DNA of 64,000 nt from Planctomycetota bacterium (lineage in GTDB: Bacteria > Planctomycetota > GCA-002687715). Under the pieces are notes generated by a model. It was not told where the DNA came from. It searched no databases and saw nothing but the letters and a program-made list of their open reading frames with translations. Shown piece after piece: positions 45,298 to 54,224 of the stretch. The stretch lies in contig SIAO01000001.1 of assembly GCA_009691765.1 (NCBI GenBank), positions 186,001-250,000 on the forward strand. Reading direction: 5' to 3'. How positions within the stretch are numbered: the stretch's first letter is position 1; each line of letters begins with the position of its first letter. A program made the position numbers and the translations under genes.

Positions 45298-46729
45298 CGC
45301 TCTTGGGCGCTTCGGGTTGCTCGAGACCTGGCACAGTCACGCGCAGTTCCCCGACCACTACAGCGCTAGGATCGGTGGGATTGTCCTCCGAAAAACCAAG
45401 CATGTAATCGAGACTGCGCTCTACCTTCGCTTCCAACACTTCTTTGCCATTCACAAAAACCTTGACGGGCTTGTCCAGATCCAACAGGCGATCATTGAGA
45501 TACAGCCGACATGCCTGCAGATTCTGGCTCTTGATGCGCACGGCGTTGGCTGCCCGGTCAATCTGTGCCTCCACGACCACACTCAACCCTGTTTCCTTGT
45601 CCGCGTCACCGCGATCTATCACCAACCACGCAGCACGGCGATAGCGGCTCAAATCGTCCGTGACATAGGCAAGCGTCTCAGGAAATGGCTTGCGTTCGTG
45701 CGCCACGAAGAAATTCAACACATCCAATGTTGCTTCAGCCACAGGGTCGACTTTTTGTGTGCCGATAGCCGCTCGCGCCTTTGATGCATCGAGCGCTGGA
45801 TAGATCTTGACATCCATGTCCAAGGCGCTTGTCGTCTTGATTGTGTCGAGCTGTGCGCGCAGCGCCTTGCCGTCTTCCGACGCAAAGAGCTGATCTTCGC
45901 GACTAAGAAACATGACCCCAGCCTGGTTCTTGAGATTCACCAAATGGTTCTGCGACTTTGGACCTGCGTTCCGCACCGCCACAGCTGCGAAGATTTTCGG
46001 TTGCAAGGTGGCTATATCCAGTCCCGCACGGCCACCCTCGCCACAGCCTTCGAGATAGATGCGAGTGGTATCGATGTTGCACTGCCTCATGGCCTCGCCT
46101 ATGCACTTGGCGATCCCGAAATAATGAACCTGTCCGTACCAGTCGATGCGCAACTGCTCGGCGGCTTTACGACCTACAGTGCGCTCAGCAATGCTTGGCG
46201 CCAAGATCACGAATTGGTCGCGCAGCTCTTTGATTCCCTTGTCGTTGCGAAGCAGCACTTCGTTCAAGTATTTCTCACCGTTGCTGCCCTTATCATGTAA
46301 CGCGACAATCAGCGGCCATGACTTGCGCCCGTCATACAGTGGCGGCACATAGAGCGTGTACTCAAATCCAAATTCTTTGCCGCGTTCGCTGTGATCCACC
46401 CGCGCAGTGCGGGCACGGCCGCAGCCGTCCGGCTTTTGCACCTTGCCGCGCGCATTGATCCTAGAAAACACATCCGTCCATGAATCAACATGGCGCAAAA
46501 TATCTTCGCCCTTATGAGCGTCCCGCACCTTTTCCCAAGCGGCTTTCTGATTCTCCCGCGCCTTCTCGAGCGCCTTCTCTGCTTTTGACCCAACGCCACC
46601 CTTGGCGTTACGAACTTCGCTGAACACCCCCGCAAGAGTCTCGCGTTCCGCTTCGCTGAGTCCAGGTTGTTGCGCTACGAGCCCGGAGAGCATCACGCTG
46701 GCGCACGCGAGAGCAAGCAAAGTGTTCAT
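45284..46729 (-). CDS. Exported alpha/beta-hydrolase-fold protein without catalytic Ser
   Basis: 481 residues. ATG 46729 opens a signal peptide (cleavage near residue 19, VAQ). A charged helical region (25-80) precedes a PHB-depolymerase/esterase-like domain: FEYTLYVPPLYDGRKSWPLIVALHDKG, then the nucleophile elbow IYLEGCGEGGRAGL, where GxSxG reads GCGEG (228-232). The catalytic Ser is replaced by Gly, and no His is found where the charge relay is expected (IYPALDASKARA). A C-terminal beta-rich domain (about 375-470) follows. Likely a non-enzymatic binding protein in the periplasm. Confidence 0.72.
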   Translation of the reverse strand: MNTLLALACASVMLSGLVAQQPGLSEAERETLAGVFSEVRNAKGGVGSKAEKALEKARENQKAAWEKVRDAHKGEDILRHVDSWTDVFSRINARGKVQKPDGCGRARTARVDHSERGKEFGFEYTLYVPPLYDGRKSWPLIVALHDKGSNGEKYLNEVLLRNDKGIKELRDQFVILAPSIAERTVGRKAAEQLRIDWYGQVHYFGIAKCIGEAMRQCNIDTTRIYLEGCGEGGRAGLDIATLQPKIFAAVAVRNAGPKSQNHLVNLKNQAGVMFLSREDQLFASEDGKALRAQLDTIKTTSALDMDVKIYPALDASKARAAIGTQKVDPVAEATLDVLNFFVAHERKPFPETLAYVTDDLSRYRRAAWLVIDRGDADKETGLSVVVEAQIDRAANAVRIKSQNLQACRLYLNDRLLDLDKPVKVFVNGKEVLEAKVERSLDYMLGFSEDNPTDPSAVVVGELRVTVPGLEQPEAPKSGGDK

Positions 46730-46823
46730 AGGTGATTCCGTAATCGTCGACACAAAAGGTCGCAAGCGTGGGTTCATGGTACGGGCCTCGCTTCCAAATC
46801 GTCAACCACACACAGTTTTAGGA

Positions 46824-48368
46824 TTATCGCACAGAACTCTGCAACCATGGTCGCGTGGCGCACATGCTCGCATAGAGAGAACGGGGCCGAGTCGGCTCAA
46901 GCTGCAACACTGCGAGCGATTCACTCTTGGCTTCGGAGCGGCGGCCAAGCGCCAACAACAACATGGCAAGATTTTCTCGCGCGTCTCCTTGCGTCGGCAA
47001 AATTTCAAGACTCTGGCGCATGGCCTTCTCGGCGTCGGAACTTTGTCCGATGCCCGCGAGGGCTAGCCCCAAGTAGTTCCACGCACGAGCCGCCAATGTA
47101 GGGTCTACATCATCGCGCGCAGCAAGAGCACGATAGACCCGCACGCCATCTTCACGCCGTCCAGACTGATAAAGCACAACGCCGTGGTTCAACTCGTCCT
47201 GGGGCTCATGACTCATCGCTGCGACCACACCTTGAATCGAGGCCGCCGCGTCGTGGCGTTGCTGTCCGACCAGCGCGCTTACGAGTCCACGCAGAGCAGC
47301 AGCAATCGCTGCTGGGTCCAGCGTCCCTGCGGCATGAGCGCGTAGAAGTTGATCGCGCGCTTCGTCGAGCCGATTCAATCCGAGCAGTGCGCTTCCGACT
47401 TTGAAGTGACCTTCTGGAGCGCCAAGTCTACGCTGCAAGTAGGCTTCGAAACGAACGAGTGCCTGTGAGAACCGCCCGGCAGCTTCATCCAATGCGCCTT
47501 GGTACCAAAGCAACACCGTCTCATTCCCGCTCCCAACTGCGGCAGCAGCCTTCACAAGCGCGTTGTGCAACCAAGTGTCAGGGCGCTCTGCTTCATAGGC
47601 GCCAATGAAAGTGGTGTAGAGCGCTGGCAGCTCTGGGAAGCGTTGAACTCCACTGAGAAACACCGCGAGCGCAGCCTCTCGGTCTTGTCCCGCCATAGCG
47701 ACGCGCAAATGAAGCAGCGCAAAATCGGCATCGTTCGGATGCAACCGCACCGCCTGCGCCAGCACGACGGCGGCTAGCGCATGTCGTCCAACGTCGAACA
47801 ACACGGTGCCGCGTAGACGCGCCACGTTGGCGCTCCCGGCGCGAGCACCCTCAGCAGCATCAAGAGCCAAAAGAGCTGCATCCGTTTCGCCAGCCATGTG
47901 GCGCGCTTCAGCTTCCCACAGAGCCAAGTCGTAAGCTGCGCCCCCAAGACGTCGTGCGTTTGCGTAGGCCACCGCAGCGTCGCCGAACGTGGCGCGAACT
48001 AGCCCACCACCACCGCGTGCACGACTTGCGCTGTCTTCTCCGAGGGCAAACAAGACATGCCCAACCGTTGCATAGGCCTCTGGGTTCGTGGGTGCTTTGG
48101 CTACGGCAAGATCGGCCATACCGCGCGCGTGCGGGTATTGCCCAAGCGCGAGCGCTGCTTCAGCACCGACGATGTACATTCCAAGCGTTGCGCTGGCATC
48201 GCCCAGCGCACGGCGCACATGATCCAACACACCAGCAGCATCGCCGCGTTCGAGTTGTGCACGCAACTCAGCCGCACGCAGATCTTGTGCCATCAGCGGC
48301 AGCGCGAGCACCAAGAAACTCAAGCATGCCCCGAAGAGAAATCGTGTCCGAAACATGGCGTTCTCCAT
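46824..48368 (-). CDS. Exported TPR protein
   Basis: 514 residues. A signal peptide (ending ALPLMAQ, about residue 28) is followed by at least ten TPR-like helix pairs, for example ALALGQYPHARGMADLAVAKAPTNPEAYATVGHVLFALGE, FDVGRHALAAVVLAQAVRLHPND and ALAGIGQSSDAEKAMRQSLEILPTQGDARENLAMLLLALG. It may start at ATG 48368 or 48356. A periplasmic scaffold or assembly factor is inferred. It is the first gene of the minus-strand set 48368-43155. Confidence 0.83.
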   Translation of the reverse strand: MENAMFRTRFLFGACLSFLVLALPLMAQDLRAAELRAQLERGDAAGVLDHVRRALGDASATLGMYIVGAEAALALGQYPHARGMADLAVAKAPTNPEAYATVGHVLFALGEDSASRARGGGGLVRATFGDAAVAYANARRLGGAAYDLALWEAEARHMAGETDAALLALDAAEGARAGSANVARLRGTVLFDVGRHALAAVVLAQAVRLHPNDADFALLHLRVAMAGQDREAALAVFLSGVQRFPELPALYTTFIGAYEAERPDTWLHNALVKAAAAVGSGNETVLLWYQGALDEAAGRFSQALVRFEAYLQRRLGAPEGHFKVGSALLGLNRLDEARDQLLRAHAAGTLDPAAIAAALRGLVSALVGQQRHDAAASIQGVVAAMSHEPQDELNHGVVLYQSGRREDGVRVYRALAARDDVDPTLAARAWNYLGLALAGIGQSSDAEKAMRQSLEILPTQGDARENLAMLLLALGRRSEAKSESLAVLQLEPTRPRSLYASMCATRPWLQSSVR

Positions 48369-48464
48369 GGGTACCTACGGCGCTCATCCGTTTGCTGCAC
48401 AAGTGCCCTGCGGATAGCATGCCTCCTATTCTAAGCCTTCAGGACAGCCTCATTTAGACCGCAT

Positions 48465-49607
48465 ATGCAGAAAGTAGCCATCTTCGGCTCGACGGGTTCC
48501 GTAGGCCGACAGGCGCTGGCGGTGGTGGATGAACACCCCCAAGAGTTCTCCGTGGCAGTGCTTGCCGCTGGAGCTTCCGTGGATGCCCTTGTCGAACAGG
48601 CACGCCGTTATCGACCGCAACACGTTGTCGTTGGTGACACTGCAGCACTTGGAGCGCTTCAAGACGCGCTCGCTGGGAGTGGCATCCTGCTGCACTCGGG
48701 CGCCCAGGGCTTGGCAGAATGCGCGGCCCTCCCTGATGTGGATTGTGTCGTCGCAGCAATCACCGGCATTCGAGGCCTACCTGTTTCTGTGTCCGCTGTG
48801 CAGGCTGGCAAGCGGCTCGCCCTTGCCAACAAGGAGAGCATGGTGGCCGCTGGCCCCCTACTCCGCGCTGCCGCCGCCAAGAGCGGTTCTGAGATCATCC
48901 CAGTCGATTCCGAGCACGCCGCGATTTTTCAATGCCTCATGGCTGGGAGTCGCGAAGAAGTTCGGCGCATTATTCTGACGGCCTCTGGTGGGCCTTTCCG
49001 CACACGGCGGGCAGACACTTTCGCGAGTATTACTGTGGCCGAGGCGTTACGTCACCCGACGTGGTCCATGGGTCCGAAGATCTCCATCGATTCTGCCACA
49101 ATGATGAATAAGGCCTTGGAGATCGTCGAGGCACGCCATCTCTTTGACATGGAAGCAGACAAGATCGCTGTTGTTGTGCACCCACAATCGGTGGTGCACT
49201 CCATGGTCGAGTTCCAAGACGGAGCCGTCATCGCGCAAATGAGCGCGCCCGACATGCGCTTGCCTCTGCAATACGCCATGTCGTGGCCACGACGCTTGCA
49301 ATCGAGCACCCCTGGCTTTCATGTGAGCATTTTCCAAAGCCTCACTTTCGAAGAGCCGGATGTGCAAAGATTCCCAAGCCTGCTTCTCGGGTTGGATGCA
49401 GCGCGCCGTGGTGGCACGGCGGGAGCTGTGCTCAACGCCGCTAACGAAGTTGCTGTAGAGCGCTTCGTGCGCGGCGAAATCAACTTCCTCAGTGTTTTCG
49501 AGCATGTAGGCCGGGTCCTAGCGCGTCACCAATGTGTCGCTGCAGATTCGGTACAGACGGTGTTGGACGCTGATTGCTGGGCGCGTGAAGAGATGCTGCG
49601 ATGCTAA
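48465..49607 (+). CDS. dxr: 1-deoxy-D-xylulose-5-phosphate reductoisomerase
   Basis: 380 residues. NADPH motif VAIFGSTGSVGRQALAVV, ANKESMVAAG, metal and substrate motifs IIPVDSEHAAIFQC, LTASGGPF, HPTWSMGPKISIDSATMMNKALEIVEA and HPQSVVHSMVEF are all canonical. Second step of the MEP isoprenoid pathway. It overlaps the site-2 protease gene by 7 nt, an arrangement shared with many bacteria, and a UbiA prenyltransferase follows. Confidence 0.97.
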   Translation: MQKVAIFGSTGSVGRQALAVVDEHPQEFSVAVLAAGASVDALVEQARRYRPQHVVVGDTAALGALQDALAGSGILLHSGAQGLAECAALPDVDCVVAAITGIRGLPVSVSAVQAGKRLALANKESMVAAGPLLRAAAAKSGSEIIPVDSEHAAIFQCLMAGSREEVRRIILTASGGPFRTRRADTFASITVAEALRHPTWSMGPKISIDSATMMNKALEIVEARHLFDMEADKIAVVVHPQSVVHSMVEFQDGAVIAQMSAPDMRLPLQYAMSWPRRLQSSTPGFHVSIFQSLTFEEPDVQRFPSLLLGLDAARRGGTAGAVLNAANEVAVERFVRGEINFLSVFEHVGRVLARHQCVAADSVQTVLDADCWAREEMLRC

Positions 49608-51484
49608 ACGACCTCCCATTTTATTTCCTGACGGCCTTTGGCATTGGGTTCATCATCTTCATCCACGAGCTTGGCCACTTCATGGCTGCACGCGCCGTGG
49701 GTGTACGCGTCGAGGCTTTCTCGATCGGCTTTGGTCCGAAGCTGTTTTCGTTCCGGCGCGGAGACACTGAGTACCGCTGCGGGCTCGTACCGTTGGGTGG
49801 GTACGTCAAGATGGCGGGCGAAGATCCCACGCGCCCAACCACTGGCAAGCCCGATGAGTTCGGAAGCAAGACCGTCGCGCAGCGCGTCTTGGTGATCAGC
49901 GCTGGCGTCATCATGAACATGATCTTCGCTTTGGTGGCCATCCCCTTGGCGTTCACCATCGGTGTGCCTTTCGAGAGTCCAGAAATCGGAGGCACTCAGC
50001 GCCTTGGCCCAGCTTGGAAAGCAGGGTTGCGCGCTGGAGACCGTGTCGTGGCTATCGACGACACACCCATATTGACCTTCGAGGACATCCCGCTCGACTT
50101 GGCAGTGGCCGGCGGACCCGTGGATGTAGAAGTACGGCGCGGTGCGCTCACATTTCACACCGTTATCACTCCTGAAATCGATAGTGTGCGTGGCGTTCCT
50201 GCCATCGGCATCGCGCCGGTGGCTGCAAGTGTGCGCGTGCCAGCCTCTGCGTTCGTTGCAGCAGATGCCGATCCGAAAAGTGCCGCGCGCATCGCGGCGC
50301 TGGCCAGCGCGGGGCTCAGCACAGAGTCCGAAGTGCTTCGTCTCAACGGCCTGCCCTACAACCGCACTTGGTGGGAAACTGAAGCGCAGCGCATTCGAAC
50401 TTCTGATGCGCCGGTGGAACTGATTCTGCGCGCCGCTGACGGCCAAGAACGCGCCGTGCGTCTCGCTCCACTCTGGGAGAATCCCAGCGAAACTGGGGCA
50501 TGGCGACTGGGCGTCGAGCCGCGCGCTGATCGCGTGAGCGCGCTGCGCCCGAAGTCCCTTGCAGCAGAGTGTGGTTTGCGTGTCGGCGACATTATTTTGC
50601 GCGTTGATGGCACAACGTTGGGGCACGCCGATGAACTTCCAGCTCTTTTGGGCGGTGGCATTGATCCTCGTCGCCTTGGAGCTGAACAAGGCGCACACGA
50701 AAGCACTCTTGCCGTGCGTCGTGCCGACGCTGAGGCCACGGTTGTGCTACGCACGGCCAGTGCGGCCGCTCGTAGCGATTTCCTTGATGACCTGGTGCTG
50801 GATGCGCCCACACCTCTCGTGGTCGACGTCAGCCGTGATGGACCCGCGGCCGCCGTGGGAATGCAGTGCGGAGATCGGGTGCTTTCGATAGGTGGCTCAA
50901 CCATCAACACTTGGGATGAACTCAAGGCTGCCGTACGTGCTTCTGGTGGTCAAAGCATCGTTGTCAGCGTGGAGCGAGCCGGCACACAACGCCTCGACAT
51001 CACGGTGGCCGCACAAGCAGCGCGTGTGAACGCTGTGCTTCCGAGCTTCGCCGAAACACCCAAGAGTGAAACAGTGCGGCTGCCTATTGGCGCAGCGATC
51101 AGCGCAGGCATCGCACACACTGGCCGTGTCGCTATGCGCGTCATGCAGACTCTGCGCTCTGTTTTTAGCGGCACCGTCTCCAGCAAACACCTTGGCGGGA
51201 TAATCACCATCTTCCGCGCTTCTGTGTCCTATTCGCAAATCGCCTTCACTCGCGGATTGTTGTTCCTTGCTCTCGTTTCGATCAATCTCGCCATCCTCAA
51301 CATCTTGCCCATTCCGGTCCTTGATGGCGGCTGGCTGATGTTTTTGATCATTGAGAAACTGCGTGGCGCGCCGCTTCCGGAACGTGCCATGGCGTGGTTT
51401 CAATGGGGCGGTTTGGCGGCAGTGCTCGGTCTCATGCTGTACGTCACTTGGAATGACGTGGCTCGACTTGTGGGTTGGATGTGA
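49601..51484 (+). CDS. rseP: RseP-type site-2 protease with three PDZ-like domains
   Basis: 627 residues, longer than E. coli RseP (450). Zinc motif FIHELGHFMAARA in the first membrane helix and the third ligand NILPIPVLDGGWLM in a late helix are intact. Between them are three PDZ-like units: GPAWKAGLRAGDRVVAIDD, SLAAECGLRVGDIILRVDG and GPAAAVGMQCGDRVLSIGG. E. coli RseP has two. It probably cleaves transmembrane anti-sigma factors or signal-peptide remnants in the inner membrane. Coupled to dxr and, by GTGA, to the prenyltransferase gene. Confidence 0.95.
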   Translation: MLNDLPFYFLTAFGIGFIIFIHELGHFMAARAVGVRVEAFSIGFGPKLFSFRRGDTEYRCGLVPLGGYVKMAGEDPTRPTTGKPDEFGSKTVAQRVLVISAGVIMNMIFALVAIPLAFTIGVPFESPEIGGTQRLGPAWKAGLRAGDRVVAIDDTPILTFEDIPLDLAVAGGPVDVEVRRGALTFHTVITPEIDSVRGVPAIGIAPVAASVRVPASAFVAADADPKSAARIAALASAGLSTESEVLRLNGLPYNRTWWETEAQRIRTSDAPVELILRAADGQERAVRLAPLWENPSETGAWRLGVEPRADRVSALRPKSLAAECGLRVGDIILRVDGTTLGHADELPALLGGGIDPRRLGAEQGAHESTLAVRRADAEATVVLRTASAAARSDFLDDLVLDAPTPLVVDVSRDGPAAAVGMQCGDRVLSIGGSTINTWDELKAAVRASGGQSIVVSVERAGTQRLDITVAAQAARVNAVLPSFAETPKSETVRLPIGAAISAGIAHTGRVAMRVMQTLRSVFSGTVSSKHLGGIITIFRASVSYSQIAFTRGLLFLALVSINLAILNILPIPVLDGGWLMFLIIEKLRGAPLPERAMAWFQWGGLAAVLGLMLYVTWNDVARLVGWM

Positions 51485-52335
51485 CCGCAAAGCAGTTCTG
51501 CGCTTTCGCACGCCTGCCCAACAGTTTCACCGCTGCCGCTGATGTGCTCGCAGGTGCTGCCCTCGCCGGTGCCGTTCTCGATTTGCGTCTCGCCATCGCA
51601 GCAGTCGGCGCGATGGCGCTGTATTGCGGTGGCATTATCTTGAACGATGCTTTCGACGCAGCGAAGGATGAGACGCTCCATCCAGAACGAGCTATCCCAT
51701 CGAGACTGATCGGTGTTCGCGGCGCCACTATTCTTGGCATCACACTGTTGCTTGTTGGTTTCGCGCCTGCATGTTGGGATCCCGCACGATTGCCGTTGCA
51801 ACTCGCACTCGTGCTTTGCATAGTGCTCTACGACATCGTGCCTGAGCGTTGGACTATCGCTGCGTTGTTGTTGATGGCCTCCTGTCGCACCTTGAACCTC
51901 GCCAGCGGTCTCATGCTGAGCGCAACTGCCTGGCCAATGGAAGCCACCGCAGCGCTTGTGACCCAGGCCCTCCTCATTGCCACGCTCACATCAGCAAGTC
52001 AGCAAGAAGGCACTGGTCGAACAATCAAAGTTCAAGCATTCATCATCGAGAAGGCATTCTGGGTACCCGGCGTCTTGATGCTCCTGCGTGAGGCCAACAC
52101 TGCCGCGTTCCTCTGCACCCTCTGTGGCGGCATCCTCGGCGTCACAGCCATCATCCCTGCTCGAACCAACACGCCGTCACCTGCCAAAGTCGTACGCAAT
52201 ACACTTCTGCTGCTGATACCACTGAGCGCTCTCTGGGCATGGAGCGCTGGCGCTTGGGTTGCGCTGGCTTGCATCGCCGTTTTGTGGCCTACTCAAGTCA
52301 TCTTGCGTTGGTGTTTGGCGTTTAAGGCGAGCTGA
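51481..52335 (+). CDS. UbiA-family prenyltransferase
   Basis: 284 residues with seven to nine membrane helices. The prenyl-diphosphate motif NDxxD is present (ILNDAFDAAKDE), after FARLPNSFTAAADVLAG, a usual UbiA N-terminus. The second motif is weaker than in UbiA (SASQQEGTGR region), so the acceptor is unclear. Family members attach isoprenoid chains to quinone, sugar or haem precursors. The GTG at 51481 overlaps the rseP stop (GTGA). The last 14 nt overlap pcnB on the other strand. Confidence 0.82.
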   Translation: MTAKQFCAFARLPNSFTAAADVLAGAALAGAVLDLRLAIAAVGAMALYCGGIILNDAFDAAKDETLHPERAIPSRLIGVRGATILGITLLLVGFAPACWDPARLPLQLALVLCIVLYDIVPERWTIAALLLMASCRTLNLASGLMLSATAWPMEATAALVTQALLIATLTSASQQEGTGRTIKVQAFIIEKAFWVPGVLMLLREANTAAFLCTLCGGILGVTAIIPARTNTPSPAKVVRNTLLLLIPLSALWAWSAGAWVALACIAVLWPTQVILRWCLAFKAS

Positions 52336-53560
52336 GTGCACCGCGCCGTTGCAACCAAGCGATGGCGCTGTCCTTGGAATCCAAGCGGCCTTCAAGTTGA
52401 GCCCAGCGCACCCGCCGCAGCCAGTGTCCAATGCAAGGCCCTGCGGGCATCCCAAGGCGTTGAAGCAGCACTCCGTCCACGAGGGGAACTGGGCGAACCC
52501 CGTTGCACTGTGCACGCAGGTCGGCAAGTTGAACGAGCTCGGCACCAGCGTCCCCTTCGGCGAAAAGTAGTGCCTCGTGAAGTTCTGCGTCTTCGCGCGT
52601 CGCAGCCAACACTTGTCGCGCGCGGCTGCACTGCAACAGCGCACGATAGCGACGACGCGAGCGAAGGAGCGCCGCAAGTTGCTGCGCTTCCGCTCGTGAG
52701 AGGCGGAGATGCTGCGCGAGTTGTTCACATTGAGCTCGAATGTCAGCACTTGGCAGCCACCTTTGCGAGCGCAACACCGTCGCCAAGAACAACACGAACT
52801 CACGAGGCGCCAAGCGATCCAGCACCATGGCGCTCTCGGTGCAGTTTTCAGCCGACACTTGCGGCAACACATGCACCAACAGCCCGCTGTCGCGCAAGAG
52901 GCAGAGCGCATCCCCGCGCCTCGAACTCAACCTCGTGGCTATCTTGTGAAGCTCATCACGAATACGTTCTGGAGACACGGCAGTAATCCGTTGACTCTCT
53001 TCACGCACGGCTGAAAGCGTCTGCTCTTCGAGGTGAAACTCGCCCGTGCACCCGAAACGCACAGCACGTAACAAACGTAGACCATCTTCGCGCAGACGCT
53101 CACGAGCATCGCCAATGGCTCTGACGCGGCGCGCATGAATGTCTTGAACACCACCAACCAGATCCAGGATCTCGCCATTCAGCGGATTCCAAAGCACTCC
53201 GTTGATCGTGAAGTCTCGCCGCAGCACATCTTCTTGAACGCTGCCGAAACTCACCGACGTCGGGTGTCGCCCGTCCGCATAGTCTCCATCGCTACGGAAT
53301 GTGGCGACTTCAGTCCACTGCCCGAGCAGACCTACACGAACAACTCCAAATGCCTTGCCGACATCGAGCGTGCGGCGGAAAAGAGCGAACACGCGCTCGG
53401 GCACAGCATCCGTGGTGACATCCAGCTCCGCAGCAGCTCGGACATCTTGTCCAAGCAAGTGGTCGCGCACCGCTCCCCCAACGATCCATGCTTCGTGACC
53501 GTTATCCCGCAGGTGCCCAAGGACCTGCACGGCCGCCTCATACGGGGTACCTCGCGCCAT
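52322..53560 (-). CDS. CCA-adding enzyme / poly(A) polymerase family protein
   Basis: 412 residues. Class II nucleotidyltransferase with WIVGGAVRDHLLG, the basic-flap motif DVLRRDFTINGVLWNP, GDARERLREDGLRLLRAVRFGC and the C-terminal helical domain. The metal-binding DxD reads Glu45-Leu-Asp47 (AAELDVTT) instead of Asp-x-Asp. It probably adds or repairs CCA at tRNA 3' ends, but CCA, A-only and poly(A) activities cannot be told apart by eye. It diverges from the pseudopilin gene by 75 bp. Confidence 0.88.
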   Translation of the reverse strand: MARGTPYEAAVQVLGHLRDNGHEAWIVGGAVRDHLLGQDVRAAAELDVTTDAVPERVFALFRRTLDVGKAFGVVRVGLLGQWTEVATFRSDGDYADGRHPTSVSFGSVQEDVLRRDFTINGVLWNPLNGEILDLVGGVQDIHARRVRAIGDARERLREDGLRLLRAVRFGCTGEFHLEEQTLSAVREESQRITAVSPERIRDELHKIATRLSSRRGDALCLLRDSGLLVHVLPQVSAENCTESAMVLDRLAPREFVLFLATVLRSQRWLPSADIRAQCEQLAQHLRLSRAEAQQLAALLRSRRRYRALLQCSRARQVLAATREDAELHEALLFAEGDAGAELVQLADLRAQCNGVRPVPLVDGVLLQRLGMPAGPCIGHWLRRVRWAQLEGRLDSKDSAIAWLQRRGALSSP

Positions 53561-53635
53561 GGTGGAAAGCGTACGGCCAGAGTTCGCCGCGGCAAGGAGT
53601 AGTGCGCGCGCGCCGCTCGTGGGATCATTGGCGCC

Positions 53636-54223
53636 ATGAAGCTGCGCGAAATAGGCATGGTGCGCATCGAGGTGCTGGCTGCATTATTGTTGGTTGCAAC
53701 AGTTGCTCTGGTCTTGTGGCCCGTGAAGGAAGGCACAGATCTGGCGAGCGCCGAGGCTAATGCCATCGCAAACCTGCGAATCTTGCGCAGAGCCATCCAG
53801 CAGCATCATCAACGTACTGGGCTGTACCCCGTTGCTGCAGAGTTAGTGGAACTCACGCAAGGTGACGCTCCATTTCGCATGGCACGCAGCGAGGACACCT
53901 TAGAGGCCGCTGGAACTCTGTTTCGCATTTGGGTACCTGCCGAGTTTGGCGGAGCGACTTCCCTTGCAGCGCAACGCGCTCGCGAAACGGCAAAAACCCA
54001 ATGCGCGTTGATCGCTTGGCCCTCGCAGGCTGGGCGAAATGTGGGCCGCATCCTCGCATGGATTCCAGACGAGATATGGTCGGTAGACAATCTCAATACG
54101 CCCTTCAACGGCATCACAGATCCGCCGCCACCGACCCTGCTCGCTGGAAAAATCGGAGGGCGCGCCTTCGGCACACCAATTCGCTGGGCTGAACGACTCG
54201 CGTGGAGCCGTGTGCACCTGTAA
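53636..54223 (+). CDS. Type II/IV pseudopilin-like protein
   Basis: 195 residues. The N-terminus EIGMVRIEVLAALLLVATVALVLW fits a class III prepilin signal: Gly at the cleavage site, Glu at +5, then a hydrophobic helix, though the usual FTLIE reads MVRIE. The helix ANLRILRRAIQQHHQRTGLYP is typical of type II secretion pseudopilins and related planctomycete DUF1559-like proteins. The C-terminal domain is short. No prepilin peptidase or secretion ATPase is in the window. Ends one base before the stop of a convergent HEAT gene. Confidence 0.75.
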   Translation: MKLREIGMVRIEVLAALLLVATVALVLWPVKEGTDLASAEANAIANLRILRRAIQQHHQRTGLYPVAAELVELTQGDAPFRMARSEDTLEAAGTLFRIWVPAEFGGATSLAAQRARETAKTQCALIAWPSQAGRNVGRILAWIPDEIWSVDNLNTPFNGITDPPPPTLLAGKIGGRAFGTPIRWAERLAWSRVHL

Positions 54224-54224
54224 C

